Part shown: piece after piece, positions 27,333-36,147 of the stretch
How the letters are laid out: each line of letters starts with the position of its first letter
How positions within the stretch are numbered: the first letter of the stretch is position 1
From: Algoriphagus iocasae
Lineage (GTDB): Bacteria; Bacteroidota; Bacteroidia; Cytophagales; Cyclobacteriaceae
NCBI RefSeq assembly: GCF_014206875.1
Contig: NZ_JACIJO010000003.1
Coordinates: forward strand, 37,966-101,965
Length of the DNA: 64,000 nucleotides
Direction: 5' to 3'
The notes under the pieces: generated by a model
Databases searched by the model: none
Told to the model about the DNA's origin: nothing
What the model saw: the letters and a program-made list of their open reading frames with translations, nothing else
Translations under genes and position numbers: made by a program

Positions 27333-27633
27333 TTGAAATAGCGGTTAAAGTAAAGGCTAACTTAATGTATCTCAATTTGAAGCATTAAAAAAGGAGTCTT
27401 ATACTTTTAGAGTTCGTTTCATAAGATTATGAAATGATAGCTAAAGGATTTTTAAGGTATTTGGTTGGAGATAAATATAATTTCACCTGAACTAATTTTA
27501 AACATAAAACGCCTAAAGGAAAGGTATTCAGAGGTATACTGACTTTGGATCTTTTCAAAAATTGATTTCGGAAATTAATGGCTTTTGATTTCATCATTTA
27601 ACCCTAAATTTGTCTCTTGAAAGATTTTTACAC
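27333..27633. other. Divergent intergenic region, aspartic protease / fumarylacetoacetase
   Basis: A 301-base spacer. The only element I can recognise is the fumarylacetoacetase promoter at its right end (27583-27612). No gene, terminator or strong dyad seen. Confidence 0.5.
27583..27612 (+). promoter_or_regulatory. Promoter of fumarylacetoacetase gene (TTTTG-N17-TAAATTTG)
   Basis: TTTTG at 27583-27587 and an exact -7 box TAAATTTG at 27605-27612, 17 bases apart. The apparent upstream TTG start codon (27610) lies inside the -7 box, so translation must begin later, at the ATG at 27634. Confidence 0.7.
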
Positions 27634-28902
27634 ATGAGCGAAAGTACATTTAACACCTTGAGTACCTGGGTGGAAGTTCCCAAGAATTCTGATTTCACTA
27701 TTTACAATCTGCCTTTCGGGGTGTTCAAAAACAAAAGATTGAGTCCAAGAACCGGTATTGCGATTGGAGATAAAATAGTTGATTTGAGCATTTTGGATCA
27801 GGAAGGATTCTTTTCTGACTTATTCCTGCCAGAAGGGATTTTTCTGAATGATTCGTTGAATGAATTGATTTCTCTGGGTAAAGTTCAGACGAAAAAGATC
27901 CGCGAAAGAGTTCAGGATTTGCTTTTGGCAGACAATGAAAAGCTAAGAGACCACTCTGTAAGAGGAAAAGTAATGGTCAATCGGAAAGAAGCTGAGATGC
28001 TTTTACCGGTGAAAATCGGTGACTATACAGATTTCTACAGTTCGATGGAGCATGCTACCAATGTTGGAAAAATGTTTCGTGATCCTGAAAATGCCTTGTT
28101 GCCAAATTGGAAACACCTTCCAGTTGGATACCATGGAAGAGCATCGAGTATCATTCCTTCTGGCGTGCCTGTGTACCGACCAAAAGGCCAGTTCAAAACC
28201 CCTGACATGGAAACTCCTGGTTTCGGTCCATCCAAAAAGATGGATTTTGAATTGGAGCTGGCATTTATCACTGGTAAGCCGACCAAACTGGGAGATTCGA
28301 TCAGTACTGCAGATGCAGAAGATTATATTTTCGGTTTCACCTTGTTTAATGATTGGTCAGCAAGAGATATTCAAGCTTGGGAATATGTGCCTTTGGGACC
28401 GTTTTTAGGGAAAAGCTTTGCATCATCCATGTCTCCATGGGTGGTGACTTTAGAAGCCCTAGAATATTTCAGAGTGGAAGGTCCGGTTCAGGAGCCGCAG
28501 GTTCTTCCTTATTTAAGCTGTGAAAAAGCTCATAGTTTTGATATCAATTTGGAAGTTTATATTCAACCTGATGGCAAGAAGTCATCAAAAGTTTGCCAAT
28601 CCAATTTTAAGAATATGTATTGGAATGTCGCTCAACAATTAGCACATCACACAGTCAATGGATGTAATATTAATGTGGGAGATTTAATGGCATCAGGTAC
28701 CATTTCAGGAGAAACTCCTGATTCTTTTGGTTCCATGCTTGAGCTTTCATGGAATGGTAAAAACCCTATCAAATTGGAACCTGAAGTGGAAAGAACTTTC
28801 CTTGAGGATAACGATACCGTGATCATGAAGGGCTTTGCAGAAAAGGATGGGATCCGTGTAGGATTTGGGGAAGTAAGATCCCAGCTGCTACCAGCGAAAT
28901 AA
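27634..28902 (+). CDS. fahA: Fumarylacetoacetase
   Basis: A 422-residue enzyme for the last step of tyrosine/phenylalanine breakdown: fumarylacetoacetate to fumarate and acetoacetate. The ATG at 27634 (MSESTFNTLSTWVEV) is chosen because the longer frame's TTG sits in the promoter. The N-terminal SH3-like domain (about 1-110) leads to the catalytic fold with DYTDFYSSMEHATNVG (catalytic His and metal Asp), LPVGYHGRASSI, MDFELELAFI (metal Glu), and the FNDWSARDIQAWEYVPLGPF signature. Length equals the eukaryotic-type enzyme. No other tyrosine-catabolic gene is in the window. Confidence 0.96.
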   Translation: MSESTFNTLSTWVEVPKNSDFTIYNLPFGVFKNKRLSPRTGIAIGDKIVDLSILDQEGFFSDLFLPEGIFLNDSLNELISLGKVQTKKIRERVQDLLLADNEKLRDHSVRGKVMVNRKEAEMLLPVKIGDYTDFYSSMEHATNVGKMFRDPENALLPNWKHLPVGYHGRASSIIPSGVPVYRPKGQFKTPDMETPGFGPSKKMDFELELAFITGKPTKLGDSISTADAEDYIFGFTLFNDWSARDIQAWEYVPLGPFLGKSFASSMSPWVVTLEALEYFRVEGPVQEPQVLPYLSCEKAHSFDINLEVYIQPDGKKSSKVCQSNFKNMYWNVAQQLAHHTVNGCNINVGDLMASGTISGETPDSFGSMLELSWNGKNPIKLEPEVERTFLEDNDTVIMKGFAEKDGIRVGFGEVRSQLLPAK

Positions 28903-28925
28903 GAAACGACTTTATATATCACTAC

Positions 28926-28957
28926 AAAGGCTTCTATTAATACAATTAGAAGCCTTT
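28926..28957 (+). terminator. Intrinsic terminator after fumarylacetoacetase gene
   Basis: AAAGGCTTCTA pairs with TAGAAGCCTTT across a ten-base loop, followed by T. Confidence 0.88.
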
Positions 28958-29141
28958 TTGTTTTATATTTTCATCTTTTTGGGTTAAATATTTTTACTTT
29001 GTAAGTAGTTGTTATTCAGTATTTTGTATATTTAGATAACCTATTGAATCTCGGTTCCCGCAAGGGATTTTGGCATTCGCCTCATTTTTTATCCGGATGC
29101 TACTTATTTACAAATGCATTCATTTTTAAACCCATTTTACC

Positions 29142-30638
29142 ATGGCAAAACTTAGAAATCTTTCGATTACTACTCCATTGCTTTTTGCTTTTCCGCTGAA
29201 AAGTGAATGGGCAATTACCCCAATTGACCCTGCTGCCCCGATCAACTCAGGTGGCTGGGAGGATGCTGGCACTCTGAAATTTTCCAGAGGATTCGTAATG
29301 GCTAAAAACGATGCTAATTTTCTTTACTTAGCTTTAGATGTCGTTTATGATACCGGAAATGACAATGGAACCAATGACTATTTTTGGTTGAGTTTTGATT
29401 ACAACCGTGATAGAGCGATTACCAGTAATGTAGATGTCAACTACGGGAATTATCCGAATTATCCCAATAAACTGGGGATTCAGAAATACCTTGGTCCCGG
29501 CAAATGGACTGGGATAACTGTTCCTCCAAAATCTGAAGTAGTTCAGGAGTTTGGGCCAAGTCCCAACTCGGATACAAGCCATAGAATCTGGAAATTCAAG
29601 ATTGATCTAAAAGAAATTAATGTGGCGCTTTCATGGCCACTGAGCACTCCTTACACTTATTTTGGATTTAGAGTTAGATCAAGCAATCCAGCATTTACAT
29701 CTGACTTCCCTGGAAATTTCTACAAAGATTTTACAAAACTCAGACAGCTGATTTTATCTAGAAAGCCAAGTATTCCTAGCACTGACTTAGGACCACTTGT
29801 AGGAAGTATCGGCTTGATTCCAACAACAAAAATTTTAGCTTCAGGAAGAGCAACTACAGATCCGGGATATTATGTTCACGTGCAAAATGCCGCTTTTGGA
29901 GGGACCTTAAACCTAATCGGTAATCGTACGAAACTTCAACAACTTTGGGCAGCTAATAACAAAAAATATAAAGTAGAAATTGCTGCTCCGGGAGGATCCT
30001 ACACTAAGCTGATCAGTAATTGGTCCAATTATCGATGGACCGGGAGCACGTATGCACTAGAGTCCTTTGCACCATCTTCGTATGGATATTATCAATTGGC
30101 AAACCCCGGAATTGATTATTCAATTGATGATTTGCTGATTCAGTTTCCTACCACTGCTTTGCTGCCGGGTTTGTATAAGATCAAAGTGACTTTTTATGTG
30201 GGCTCGGGCTATACCAGTATTGCGGCAGAACAGGAGCTGAAAATTTATATTGACAATCATCTGCCTGCTACCAATATTGAAAGCGTGAAGCATGGAGCAA
30301 ACGAAGTTTCAGCTTGTGCGATTGAGACAATTGGAGCCGCGCCAGATGGGTTGACATTTAGAATAACCGCCAATGATCCGGAAGGTAATCTGAGAGGTGT
30401 CAGTTTTTATGCAACCTACGGAGCAGGTTTATCTACTTCGATATATTCAGAATCCTATAGCCCAAGTATGGGTAATTGGGCAGGTTTTACGAATAAACTG
30501 ATTCCTGTTTCTGGAAATTGGAGGCCTCCTCAATCCTGTGCTTATAGTTTTATTGTGGTGGCAACTGCAAGGACTACGAATGGATATTCTTACATCGGGA
30601 AAAATTCAACTCACCGAAATTTGACGCTATTGGTTTAA
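29142..30638 (+). CDS. Protein with CBM9/DOMON-like N-terminal domain, function unknown
   Basis: A 498-residue, beta-rich, aromatic protein. Residues about 35-190 (GGWEDAGTLKFSRGF, NFLYLALDVVYDTGNDNGTNDYFWLSFDYNRD) resemble carbohydrate-binding family 9/DOMON-like domains, in which the D/N-rich loops bind sugar or calcium. The rest has Ig-like strands, including a final region at about 380-498 (EVSACAIETIGAAPDGLTFRITANDPEGN). There is only a weak hydrophobic N-terminal stretch, no clear signal peptide, no lipobox and no recognisable type IX secretion tail. It has its own terminator, so it is monocistronic. No catalytic motif seen. Confidence 0.7.
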   Translation: MAKLRNLSITTPLLFAFPLKSEWAITPIDPAAPINSGGWEDAGTLKFSRGFVMAKNDANFLYLALDVVYDTGNDNGTNDYFWLSFDYNRDRAITSNVDVNYGNYPNYPNKLGIQKYLGPGKWTGITVPPKSEVVQEFGPSPNSDTSHRIWKFKIDLKEINVALSWPLSTPYTYFGFRVRSSNPAFTSDFPGNFYKDFTKLRQLILSRKPSIPSTDLGPLVGSIGLIPTTKILASGRATTDPGYYVHVQNAAFGGTLNLIGNRTKLQQLWAANNKKYKVEIAAPGGSYTKLISNWSNYRWTGSTYALESFAPSSYGYYQLANPGIDYSIDDLLIQFPTTALLPGLYKIKVTFYVGSGYTSIAAEQELKIYIDNHLPATNIESVKHGANEVSACAIETIGAAPDGLTFRITANDPEGNLRGVSFYATYGAGLSTSIYSESYSPSMGNWAGFTNKLIPVSGNWRPPQSCAYSFIVVATARTTNGYSYIGKNSTHRNLTLLV

Positions 30639-30657
30639 TCAACTAGCTATTAAAAGC

Positions 30658-30694
30658 AAATACCACCTCAGATGTTCTGAGGTGGTATTTTTTA
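30658..30694. terminator. Bidirectional terminator, perfect 15-base stem
   Basis: AAATACCACCTCAGA and TCTGAGGTGGTATTT pair perfectly around a three-base loop, with T-run to the right and A-run to the left, between two convergent genes. Confidence 0.9.
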
Positions 30695-30711
30695 ATTTTT
30701 TAAATCGAGAT

Positions 30712-31623
30712 TTATTTAAAACCGATCTCTCCGAGTCCATCGTGGCTGATTTTGATCGCTTCCATTGGATCAAGACCGAAAGTTTGATCTTGCTCTACCA
30801 AGTAAAACTCCATACCAGACTTTTCTTTTTCGTCAAGAATTCTCTTGAAATCGATGCTTCCAGTATTTACAGGAGCAAAATTTCCCTCAGCATTCATGTC
30901 TTTCACGTGCCAAGCCTTGAATCTTCCTGGGTATTTCTCGAAGTAAGTCAAAGGATCAACCTCAGCTTTTGTTACCCAAAATAAGTCCATTTGAAAGTTC
31001 ACAAACTCAGGATTGCATTTCTCAAGAAGGATTTCTTCAATGATAGTGCCATCAGCCATCGGCTTGAATTCAAAATCATGGTTGTGATAAAGAAGCTGAA
31101 GTCCAGCATTCTTACATTTTTCACCCAATGTATCCATGATTGCTACCAACTCATCTGCAGTACCTTTCATTCCCATGCCATCTTTACCAAAAGTAAACAT
31201 GCCCATTGGCGGAACAGGAATTACAAAATATTCAATACCGGCAGCTTTTACATCAGCGATCAATTGGTCTGCATTTTCCATGGTTACCATGCCCATGTGG
31301 GCACTTTTTGCGGTCATTCCCAATGACTCTAAATAAGCCTTAAACTCTGAAGGAGTCATTCCATAGAATTTCCCATCCTCATAATTTGCGGCTTCTACAT
31401 AGGCGTATCCAGCGTCAGCAACAGCTTGAAGAGTAGCTTTTGGATTGCTTGCCATAGAATCCCGAACGGTGTAAAGCGCCAACCCACCAAAGCTTGCAGG
31501 TTCGGCAACTACAGCTTCCATGGTTTCTGTACTTTCTTCAGAACTGGTTTTGGAGCTACATGCTGTAAATGCAATTGCAGCCATCATTACCAGTGATAAG
31601 GTTAAATTGAAATATTTTTTCAT
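30712..31623 (-). CDS. Sugar phosphate isomerase/epimerase-type TIM-barrel lipoprotein
   Basis: A 303-residue protein with a lipoprotein signal ending FTA-C (cysteine 22) and a linker, then an AP-endonuclease-2/xylose-isomerase-like barrel. Strand-end motifs include GGLALYTVRD, YVEAANYED, FQMDLFWVTKAEVDP (metal-binding Asp), KAWHVKDMN (His and Asp), and a terminal FYLVEQDQT (Glu). Family enzymes isomerise or epimerise sugars and cyclitols or act on 3-keto sugars; exported lipoprotein versions are common in Bacteroidota. Substrate unknown. Convergent with the CBM9-like gene and possibly linked in polysaccharide use, which is inference. Confidence 0.88.
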   Translation of the reverse strand: MKKYFNLTLSLVMMAAIAFTACSSKTSSEESTETMEAVVAEPASFGGLALYTVRDSMASNPKATLQAVADAGYAYVEAANYEDGKFYGMTPSEFKAYLESLGMTAKSAHMGMVTMENADQLIADVKAAGIEYFVIPVPPMGMFTFGKDGMGMKGTADELVAIMDTLGEKCKNAGLQLLYHNHDFEFKPMADGTIIEEILLEKCNPEFVNFQMDLFWVTKAEVDPLTYFEKYPGRFKAWHVKDMNAEGNFAPVNTGSIDFKRILDEKEKSGMEFYLVEQDQTFGLDPMEAIKISHDGLGEIGFK

Positions 31624-31779
31624 AAGGGTTGTTTTTTAAAGGCTACAAGATAGCCAAATCATCAGAATATGCAGAGCCTCATATTAATAAGTGGAAACTT
31701 ATTTTGCCTAGAAATTTCAAGATAAATAAACAAATCGCTGTTGAATCGTTTTAATAAATACATACAACTTAATACTACG

Positions 31780-32439
31780 ATGAATACAGTTAAAATTCTA
31801 GAAATAAAGAAACTGACACACGATGTGAAGCAATACAAAGTAGAAAAGCCGTCGGGGTTTGAATTTACTCCAGGGCAGGCTACGGAAGTTGCGATCAATA
31901 AATCAGAATGGAAAGAAGAGAAAAGGCCATTTACTTTTACTTCTTTACCTGAAGATGAACATTTGGAATTTGTCATTAAATCCTATCATGACCAAGATGG
32001 TGTTACCAATCAGTTGGATCATTTGAAACCGGGAGATGAATTGCTTATCGATGATTCTTGGGGAGCAATTCATTACAAAGGAACTGGTGTCTTCATTGCT
32101 GGGGGTGCGGGAATCACACCTTTTATTGCGATCATCAAATCCCTAAAAAGCAAAGGGAAACTCGATGGGAATAGCTTGATTTTCGCAAACAAAACTCAAA
32201 AGGATGTGATCTTGGAAAGCTATTTTAGAGATAATCTGGCTGAAAATTTCGTTTCCATCTTAGATGAAGAAGAAGCTTCGGGTCATGAAAGTGGCAGGGT
32301 CGATGAGGAGTTTTTGAAGAAGCATGTTTCCGATTTTTCGCAACATTTCTATGTATGTGGTCCGGATCCAATGGTGAAAGCTATTAGCAAAACACTAGAA
32401 AAACTGGGAGCGAAACCAGATGCCATAACTTTTGAGTAG
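31780..32439 (+). CDS. FAD-binding oxidoreductase (ferredoxin/flavodoxin reductase family)
   Basis: A 219-residue cytosolic protein starting at the ATG at 31780; an in-frame TTG at 31741 is unlikely. The FAD-binding barrel contains EKRPFTFTSL (the RxxTS flavin motif). The NAD(P) domain contains GAGITPFIAI and the late YVCGPDPMVKAI motif. No plant-type ferredoxin domain is fused, so an external acceptor is needed. It probably passes electrons from NAD(P)H to a small carrier or acts as a flavin reductase. Standalone gene. Confidence 0.88.
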   Translation: MNTVKILEIKKLTHDVKQYKVEKPSGFEFTPGQATEVAINKSEWKEEKRPFTFTSLPEDEHLEFVIKSYHDQDGVTNQLDHLKPGDELLIDDSWGAIHYKGTGVFIAGGAGITPFIAIIKSLKSKGKLDGNSLIFANKTQKDVILESYFRDNLAENFVSILDEEEASGHESGRVDEEFLKKHVSDFSQHFYVCGPDPMVKAISKTLEKLGAKPDAITFE

Positions 32440-32462
32440 TAAAACAAGCAGGTTATATACTG

Positions 32463-33146
32463 TTAAAGTTTTTCTATTTGCAGTTTAAAATCCTCTGCAA
32501 GTTTAATGTAAAATTCAGGAGGATCAGAATCAATAAAATTGATCAGGCGTTGGATGGTTTTTGATTTTTGATCCTTTTTATAGGCAATTTGTATTTCGGA
32601 GAATTCTTTATTCGCTTTAAGATGCACCTCTTTGATATCTAAAATTTGCTCTTTCAATGTTGGTTTTTGGGATAAATATCCAAGTTCATCCATAAGCTGT
32701 ATGACTTTGGACTTGTATGGCTGAAGCTCTTCTTCGGTCGGTTTTAAGAATAAAGTGAACCAGACCAGCATAGCTTCAAGATGGTAAAAATTACTATTGC
32801 ATCGATCATTGATGAATCTCTCAAATAAGATTTTAGCCTCAGCCAAACGATCCTCTTGGGCAAGGCTTTGAAGTGTTTGTAATAACAAATTAGAAAATTG
32901 GAAATCCTCTATCTTCTCACTTTCGTCGATTAGTGGGAGGAAATGGTTAAGGGCTTCCCTGTGCATTTGGTGGTGAAAATATATAAAGCCAATTTGACTT
33001 TGACAGGAAATTCTTACTTGCTCATTTGATGGGTGTTTTTCATTAAAAGCCTCGAATAAAGGAATGTACTTCAAGTCTGAATCACCTAATATACTTTCAT
33101 GAATTAACTGAGTTAATCCTTCCAATTTTGGATTTGATGACTTCAT
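32463..33146 (-). CDS. Helical (TPR-like) hypothetical protein
   Basis: A 227-residue soluble protein, almost all helical, with antiparallel helix pairs suggestive of TPR-like repeats (for example QIGFIYFHHQMHREALNHFL, then LLQTLQSLAQEDRLAEAKILF). No signal peptide, membrane segment or catalytic motif. Its ATG directly follows the stop codon of the serine hydrolase gene with no spacer, so the two are very probably translated together. A scaffold role is plausible, but nothing in the sequence proves it. Confidence 0.6.
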   Translation of the reverse strand: MKSSNPKLEGLTQLIHESILGDSDLKYIPLFEAFNEKHPSNEQVRISCQSQIGFIYFHHQMHREALNHFLPLIDESEKIEDFQFSNLLLQTLQSLAQEDRLAEAKILFERFINDRCNSNFYHLEAMLVWFTLFLKPTEEELQPYKSKVIQLMDELGYLSQKPTLKEQILDIKEVHLKANKEFSEIQIAYKKDQKSKTIQRLINFIDSDPPEFYIKLAEDFKLQIEKL

Positions 33147-34733
33147 TTATTGATTTTCTTTTTCTACCACTGCAAATAGCAATTGTTGAATCTTAGCATC
33201 TTTCATCGGACTTAGGGTAAAGTAAATAATGATGTCCTTTAGCTCTCCGTGAATCCTAAAAGTGCCTCTCAATTGATTTTGAGGAGTTATTTCTGAAACA
33301 GATTGAACGGTTCCAATTTCATTTAATGCATCATTGATTTCTTTGATTCGATGCTCTTTGCTTTGATCCAAGAAGAAATTTTCAGAGAAAATATCCTCTT
33401 CTAGAGCATTTTCACCCTTTAGAAAAGATTCTTGTACCTGTTTTTTTCGAGATGCCAGAATGTTTGAAACATGCAGAGTTCTAGGCTGAAGTTCCAGTTT
33501 ATCAAAAAGTAATTGTTGGATTTTTTGAAGTGGCCAAGGTGTAGTATAAGTCAAGTTGCAGAAGGCCATAATCCCGATTCCATACTCTGGGTAAAACACA
33601 TAATTGCTACCAAATCCAGGAAGTGCTCCTCCGTGGGAAACCCATTTTTGACCCTCACAATTTTGATAAATCCCCAAGCCAAAACCATATCCTGAAACAA
33701 TGGGACAAGGTTCATCCCGGTAATTTTTAGCGTTGTTATTTAGTCTTGGGAATTGTGGGGTCTGCATTTCTCTCAGCGAACTTCTCTTTAGCGGGCCAAC
33801 TTCATCTTCATTTCTAGGAGGCCAGGCAGATAGGTGAAAACTCACATAATTGCTGAAATCCTCAATCGTCGTGATCAAACCGCCCATTGCTCCAAAGGAA
33901 CCATCGTGAAGCATAGGCTCCAGCTTCCATTCTTCATCTTCCCATCTGTATCCAATTGCCAACTGCTCGGCAGGTACATCATCAACCTCCCAATAGGTTT
34001 GGTTCATTCCGAGAGGTTTAAGGAATTCTTCCTTAATATATTCTTGGTAGGGCTTTCCAGATACTTGAGAAACAATATAACCTAGCATCGCAAAACCGGT
34101 GTTGCTGTATTCGTATTGAAAAGAAGGGACATTGGAAAATGTGATTCCTTCCGAAATCATATCCAATAACATCTGGTTCGTCTCATCCAGCTGTCGGTCA
34201 CCCCAAGGATTGTCCTCTGGAAAACCTGCTGTCATCGTCAGTAGATTTTCTATGTCAATAACCGGAGCGTCTTTGGTCATGTAAGTGATGTTTGCCATCT
34301 CAGGTATATAATCCGAAACTGGATCATTTAAAGCCAGCTTACCTTCATCCCTCAATTTCATAATTGCCATCGCAGTGAAGCTTTTGGTCATAGAGGCAAT
34401 TCTAAAATCAGTATTGGTTGTTGCAGGAACTTGATTTTCCAAGTTCATAAATCCCACTGCATCTGATAGGACTAAGTTGTCATCTACCACTATTCCATAA
34501 GCAATGCCTGGAATATGATTTTCTTTCCCATATTCTTCCATTAAGACTTTTAATTCTGCCTCAATACCTTTGATTTTTTCAGCTCGTTGGTCATTGGCAA
34601 ATGCAGGTTTTTTATAATCGGAAGAATAAGAATGGCTGTTTGAAGGCTCTGTATTCGATTTTTCTTCCGTTGGTGCTGAACAAGCAGAAACTAAAAAGCA
34701 GGTCAAAATAAAACTGGCAATTTGATTTTTCAT
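33147..34733 (-). CDS. Beta-lactamase-family serine hydrolase (lipoprotein)
   Basis: A 528-residue class C beta-lactamase/penicillin-binding-protein-fold protein. Lipoprotein signal ends VSA-C (cysteine 18). Catalytic motifs: SMTK (S114, K117), YSN (209-211) and HGG in WVSHGGALPGFGS. A C-terminal beta-rich domain of about 120 residues follows the catalytic fold. Family members include D-amino-acid peptidases, esterases and carboxypeptidases; true beta-lactam resistance cannot be inferred. Located in the periplasm or on the outer membrane. Followed without spacer by the helical hypothetical gene. Confidence 0.9.
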   Translation of the reverse strand: MKNQIASFILTCFLVSACSAPTEEKSNTEPSNSHSYSSDYKKPAFANDQRAEKIKGIEAELKVLMEEYGKENHIPGIAYGIVVDDNLVLSDAVGFMNLENQVPATTNTDFRIASMTKSFTAMAIMKLRDEGKLALNDPVSDYIPEMANITYMTKDAPVIDIENLLTMTAGFPEDNPWGDRQLDETNQMLLDMISEGITFSNVPSFQYEYSNTGFAMLGYIVSQVSGKPYQEYIKEEFLKPLGMNQTYWEVDDVPAEQLAIGYRWEDEEWKLEPMLHDGSFGAMGGLITTIEDFSNYVSFHLSAWPPRNEDEVGPLKRSSLREMQTPQFPRLNNNAKNYRDEPCPIVSGYGFGLGIYQNCEGQKWVSHGGALPGFGSNYVFYPEYGIGIMAFCNLTYTTPWPLQKIQQLLFDKLELQPRTLHVSNILASRKKQVQESFLKGENALEEDIFSENFFLDQSKEHRIKEINDALNEIGTVQSVSEITPQNQLRGTFRIHGELKDIIIYFTLSPMKDAKIQQLLFAVVEKENQ

Positions 34734-34766
34734 GACTTTATGAGTTTGATAAAAAGTTGCAGGATA

Positions 34767-36038
34767 TTAATGCGATTTCGAAGAAGAATCTGTGGTTGGG
34801 TAATTTGATAATACTCTTTTCACCAACGGTCCTATCGTCAGCCCTTGTGCAATAATTGAAAATACAACGATCACATAGGTGACTGTCAAGAAGAGTTCAC
34901 GTTCCATTTGAGGCTCAAGTGAAAGTGCCAAAGCAATAGAAATTCCCCCTCGGATTCCGCCCCAAGTCATCAGCAAATTTGTTTTGGGGATGAAATCCAA
35001 TTTTTTCTCAAAAATGGCAATAGGTCCTGCCAAGGAGATATAGCGAGCAAGTAAAGCGATAGGAATGGCAATAATCCCAACCATCAAATACTCTTCTTTT
35101 GCAGAAATAATTAAGAGTTCCAGTCCGATCAAAACAAATAAAACTGCATTTAGAAGAACGTCAATCAATTCCCAGAATTTATCGACATAGTTTTGAGTGG
35201 TGTCTGACCAAGCGATTTTAGGGGATTTATTCCCAATGAAAATCCCTGCTACCACCACTGCCAAAGGACCGGAAACATGGATTTTATGTGCCAAAATCGA
35301 TAGTCCCATAACCAAAGCAAGGGTGATGATCACTTCTGTTTCATAATGATCTATCACTTTCATCAGCCTAAAAGTCAACCAACCAGCAAGTAATCCAAGT
35401 GCTATCCCGCCTGCGACTTCTTCCAGAAATAGTAGTCCAACTTCCCCGGGATTGACCGCGTCCAATCCTTGCTGGGCAATTTTGAAAATCACTAGAAAAA
35501 CCACCACACCCACTCCGTCATTGAAGAGTGATTCACCGACGATTTTCACTTCGAGTTTTTTTGGGGCATTTGCCTCTTTCAAAATCCCCAATACAGCAAT
35601 TGGATCTGTCGGAGAGATCAGGGCACCGAATAAAAGACAATAGATGTAATTGATCTCATGACCAAATATCAAAAAGGCAAAATACATCAAGGTTCCCACC
35701 AAAAAGGTGGACAAAACGACGCCAATCGTGGCAAAAGTGGCAATAGGAGCTTTCAGAGTTTTTAATGCATCTAGTTTAGTATGAAGTGCGCCGGCAAATA
35801 GTAAAAAACTCAGCATCACATCCAGCAGGGCTGTTTCAAAATCAATAGACTGAATCAGCAATTCCGCCTCGTCTATGAAAAAGTGATTGATTTTTCCTAA
35901 AAGCGTGATTCCAACCGTAAATGCGATCGCTATGATCATCAAACCAATAGTAAAAGGCAGCTTGAGGAATTTGGTGTTGATAAATGCAAAAACTGCAGAA
36001 AGGACGATGAGAATGGTTATGATGCTAAAAATATCCAT
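34767..36038 (-). CDS. CPA1-family sodium/proton antiporter
   Basis: A 423-residue inner-membrane protein with about 12-13 hydrophobic segments. Family landmarks: LLFGALISPTDPIAVLGIL, GESLFNDGVGVVVFLVIF with the ion-binding Asp, GPLAVVVAGIFIGN, and TWGGIRGGISIALALSL. It exchanges cytosolic Na+ (or K+/Li+) for protons, for pH and salt balance. Short C-terminus, so no large regulatory tail. Only 33 bases separate it from the downstream serine hydrolase gene, so they may share a transcript. Confidence 0.93.
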   Translation of the reverse strand: MDIFSIITILIVLSAVFAFINTKFLKLPFTIGLMIIAIAFTVGITLLGKINHFFIDEAELLIQSIDFETALLDVMLSFLLFAGALHTKLDALKTLKAPIATFATIGVVLSTFLVGTLMYFAFLIFGHEINYIYCLLFGALISPTDPIAVLGILKEANAPKKLEVKIVGESLFNDGVGVVVFLVIFKIAQQGLDAVNPGEVGLLFLEEVAGGIALGLLAGWLTFRLMKVIDHYETEVIITLALVMGLSILAHKIHVSGPLAVVVAGIFIGNKSPKIAWSDTTQNYVDKFWELIDVLLNAVLFVLIGLELLIISAKEEYLMVGIIAIPIALLARYISLAGPIAIFEKKLDFIPKTNLLMTWGGIRGGISIALALSLEPQMERELFLTVTYVIVVFSIIAQGLTIGPLVKRVLSNYPTTDSSSKSH

Positions 36039-36101
36039 TGACTAAAGTTGGTTTTGATGGCTTACGCCAAAATACAACGATTTTATGGAATGCATCAATA
36101 A

Positions 36102-36136
36102 ATGCAGGCATCAATAGCTTTAATTGATGCCTGCAT
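36102..36136. repeat. Perfect 14-base hairpin between DUF4153 and antiporter genes
   Basis: ATGCAGGCATCAAT and ATTGATGCCTGCAT pair perfectly across AGCTTTA. It lies just after the DUF4153 gene (leftward) but lacks a real T-run on that side, so termination would be weak. A partial copy of the arm, TGCATCAATAAATGC, is adjacent at 36091-36105. Confidence 0.6.
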
Positions 36137-36147
36137 GTTTTGGGATA

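Noticed and set aside
29142..30638. Type IX secretion substrate
   Set aside because: No recognisable C-terminal sorting domain and no clear signal peptide.
33147..34733. Antibiotic-resistance beta-lactamase
   Set aside because: The fold family is right, but motif spacing and the C-terminal domain are those of general serine hydrolases; resistance is not supported.
36102..36136. Intrinsic terminator of the DUF4153 gene
   Set aside because: Stem is perfect but no T-run follows on the leftward side, so it is listed as a hairpin only.
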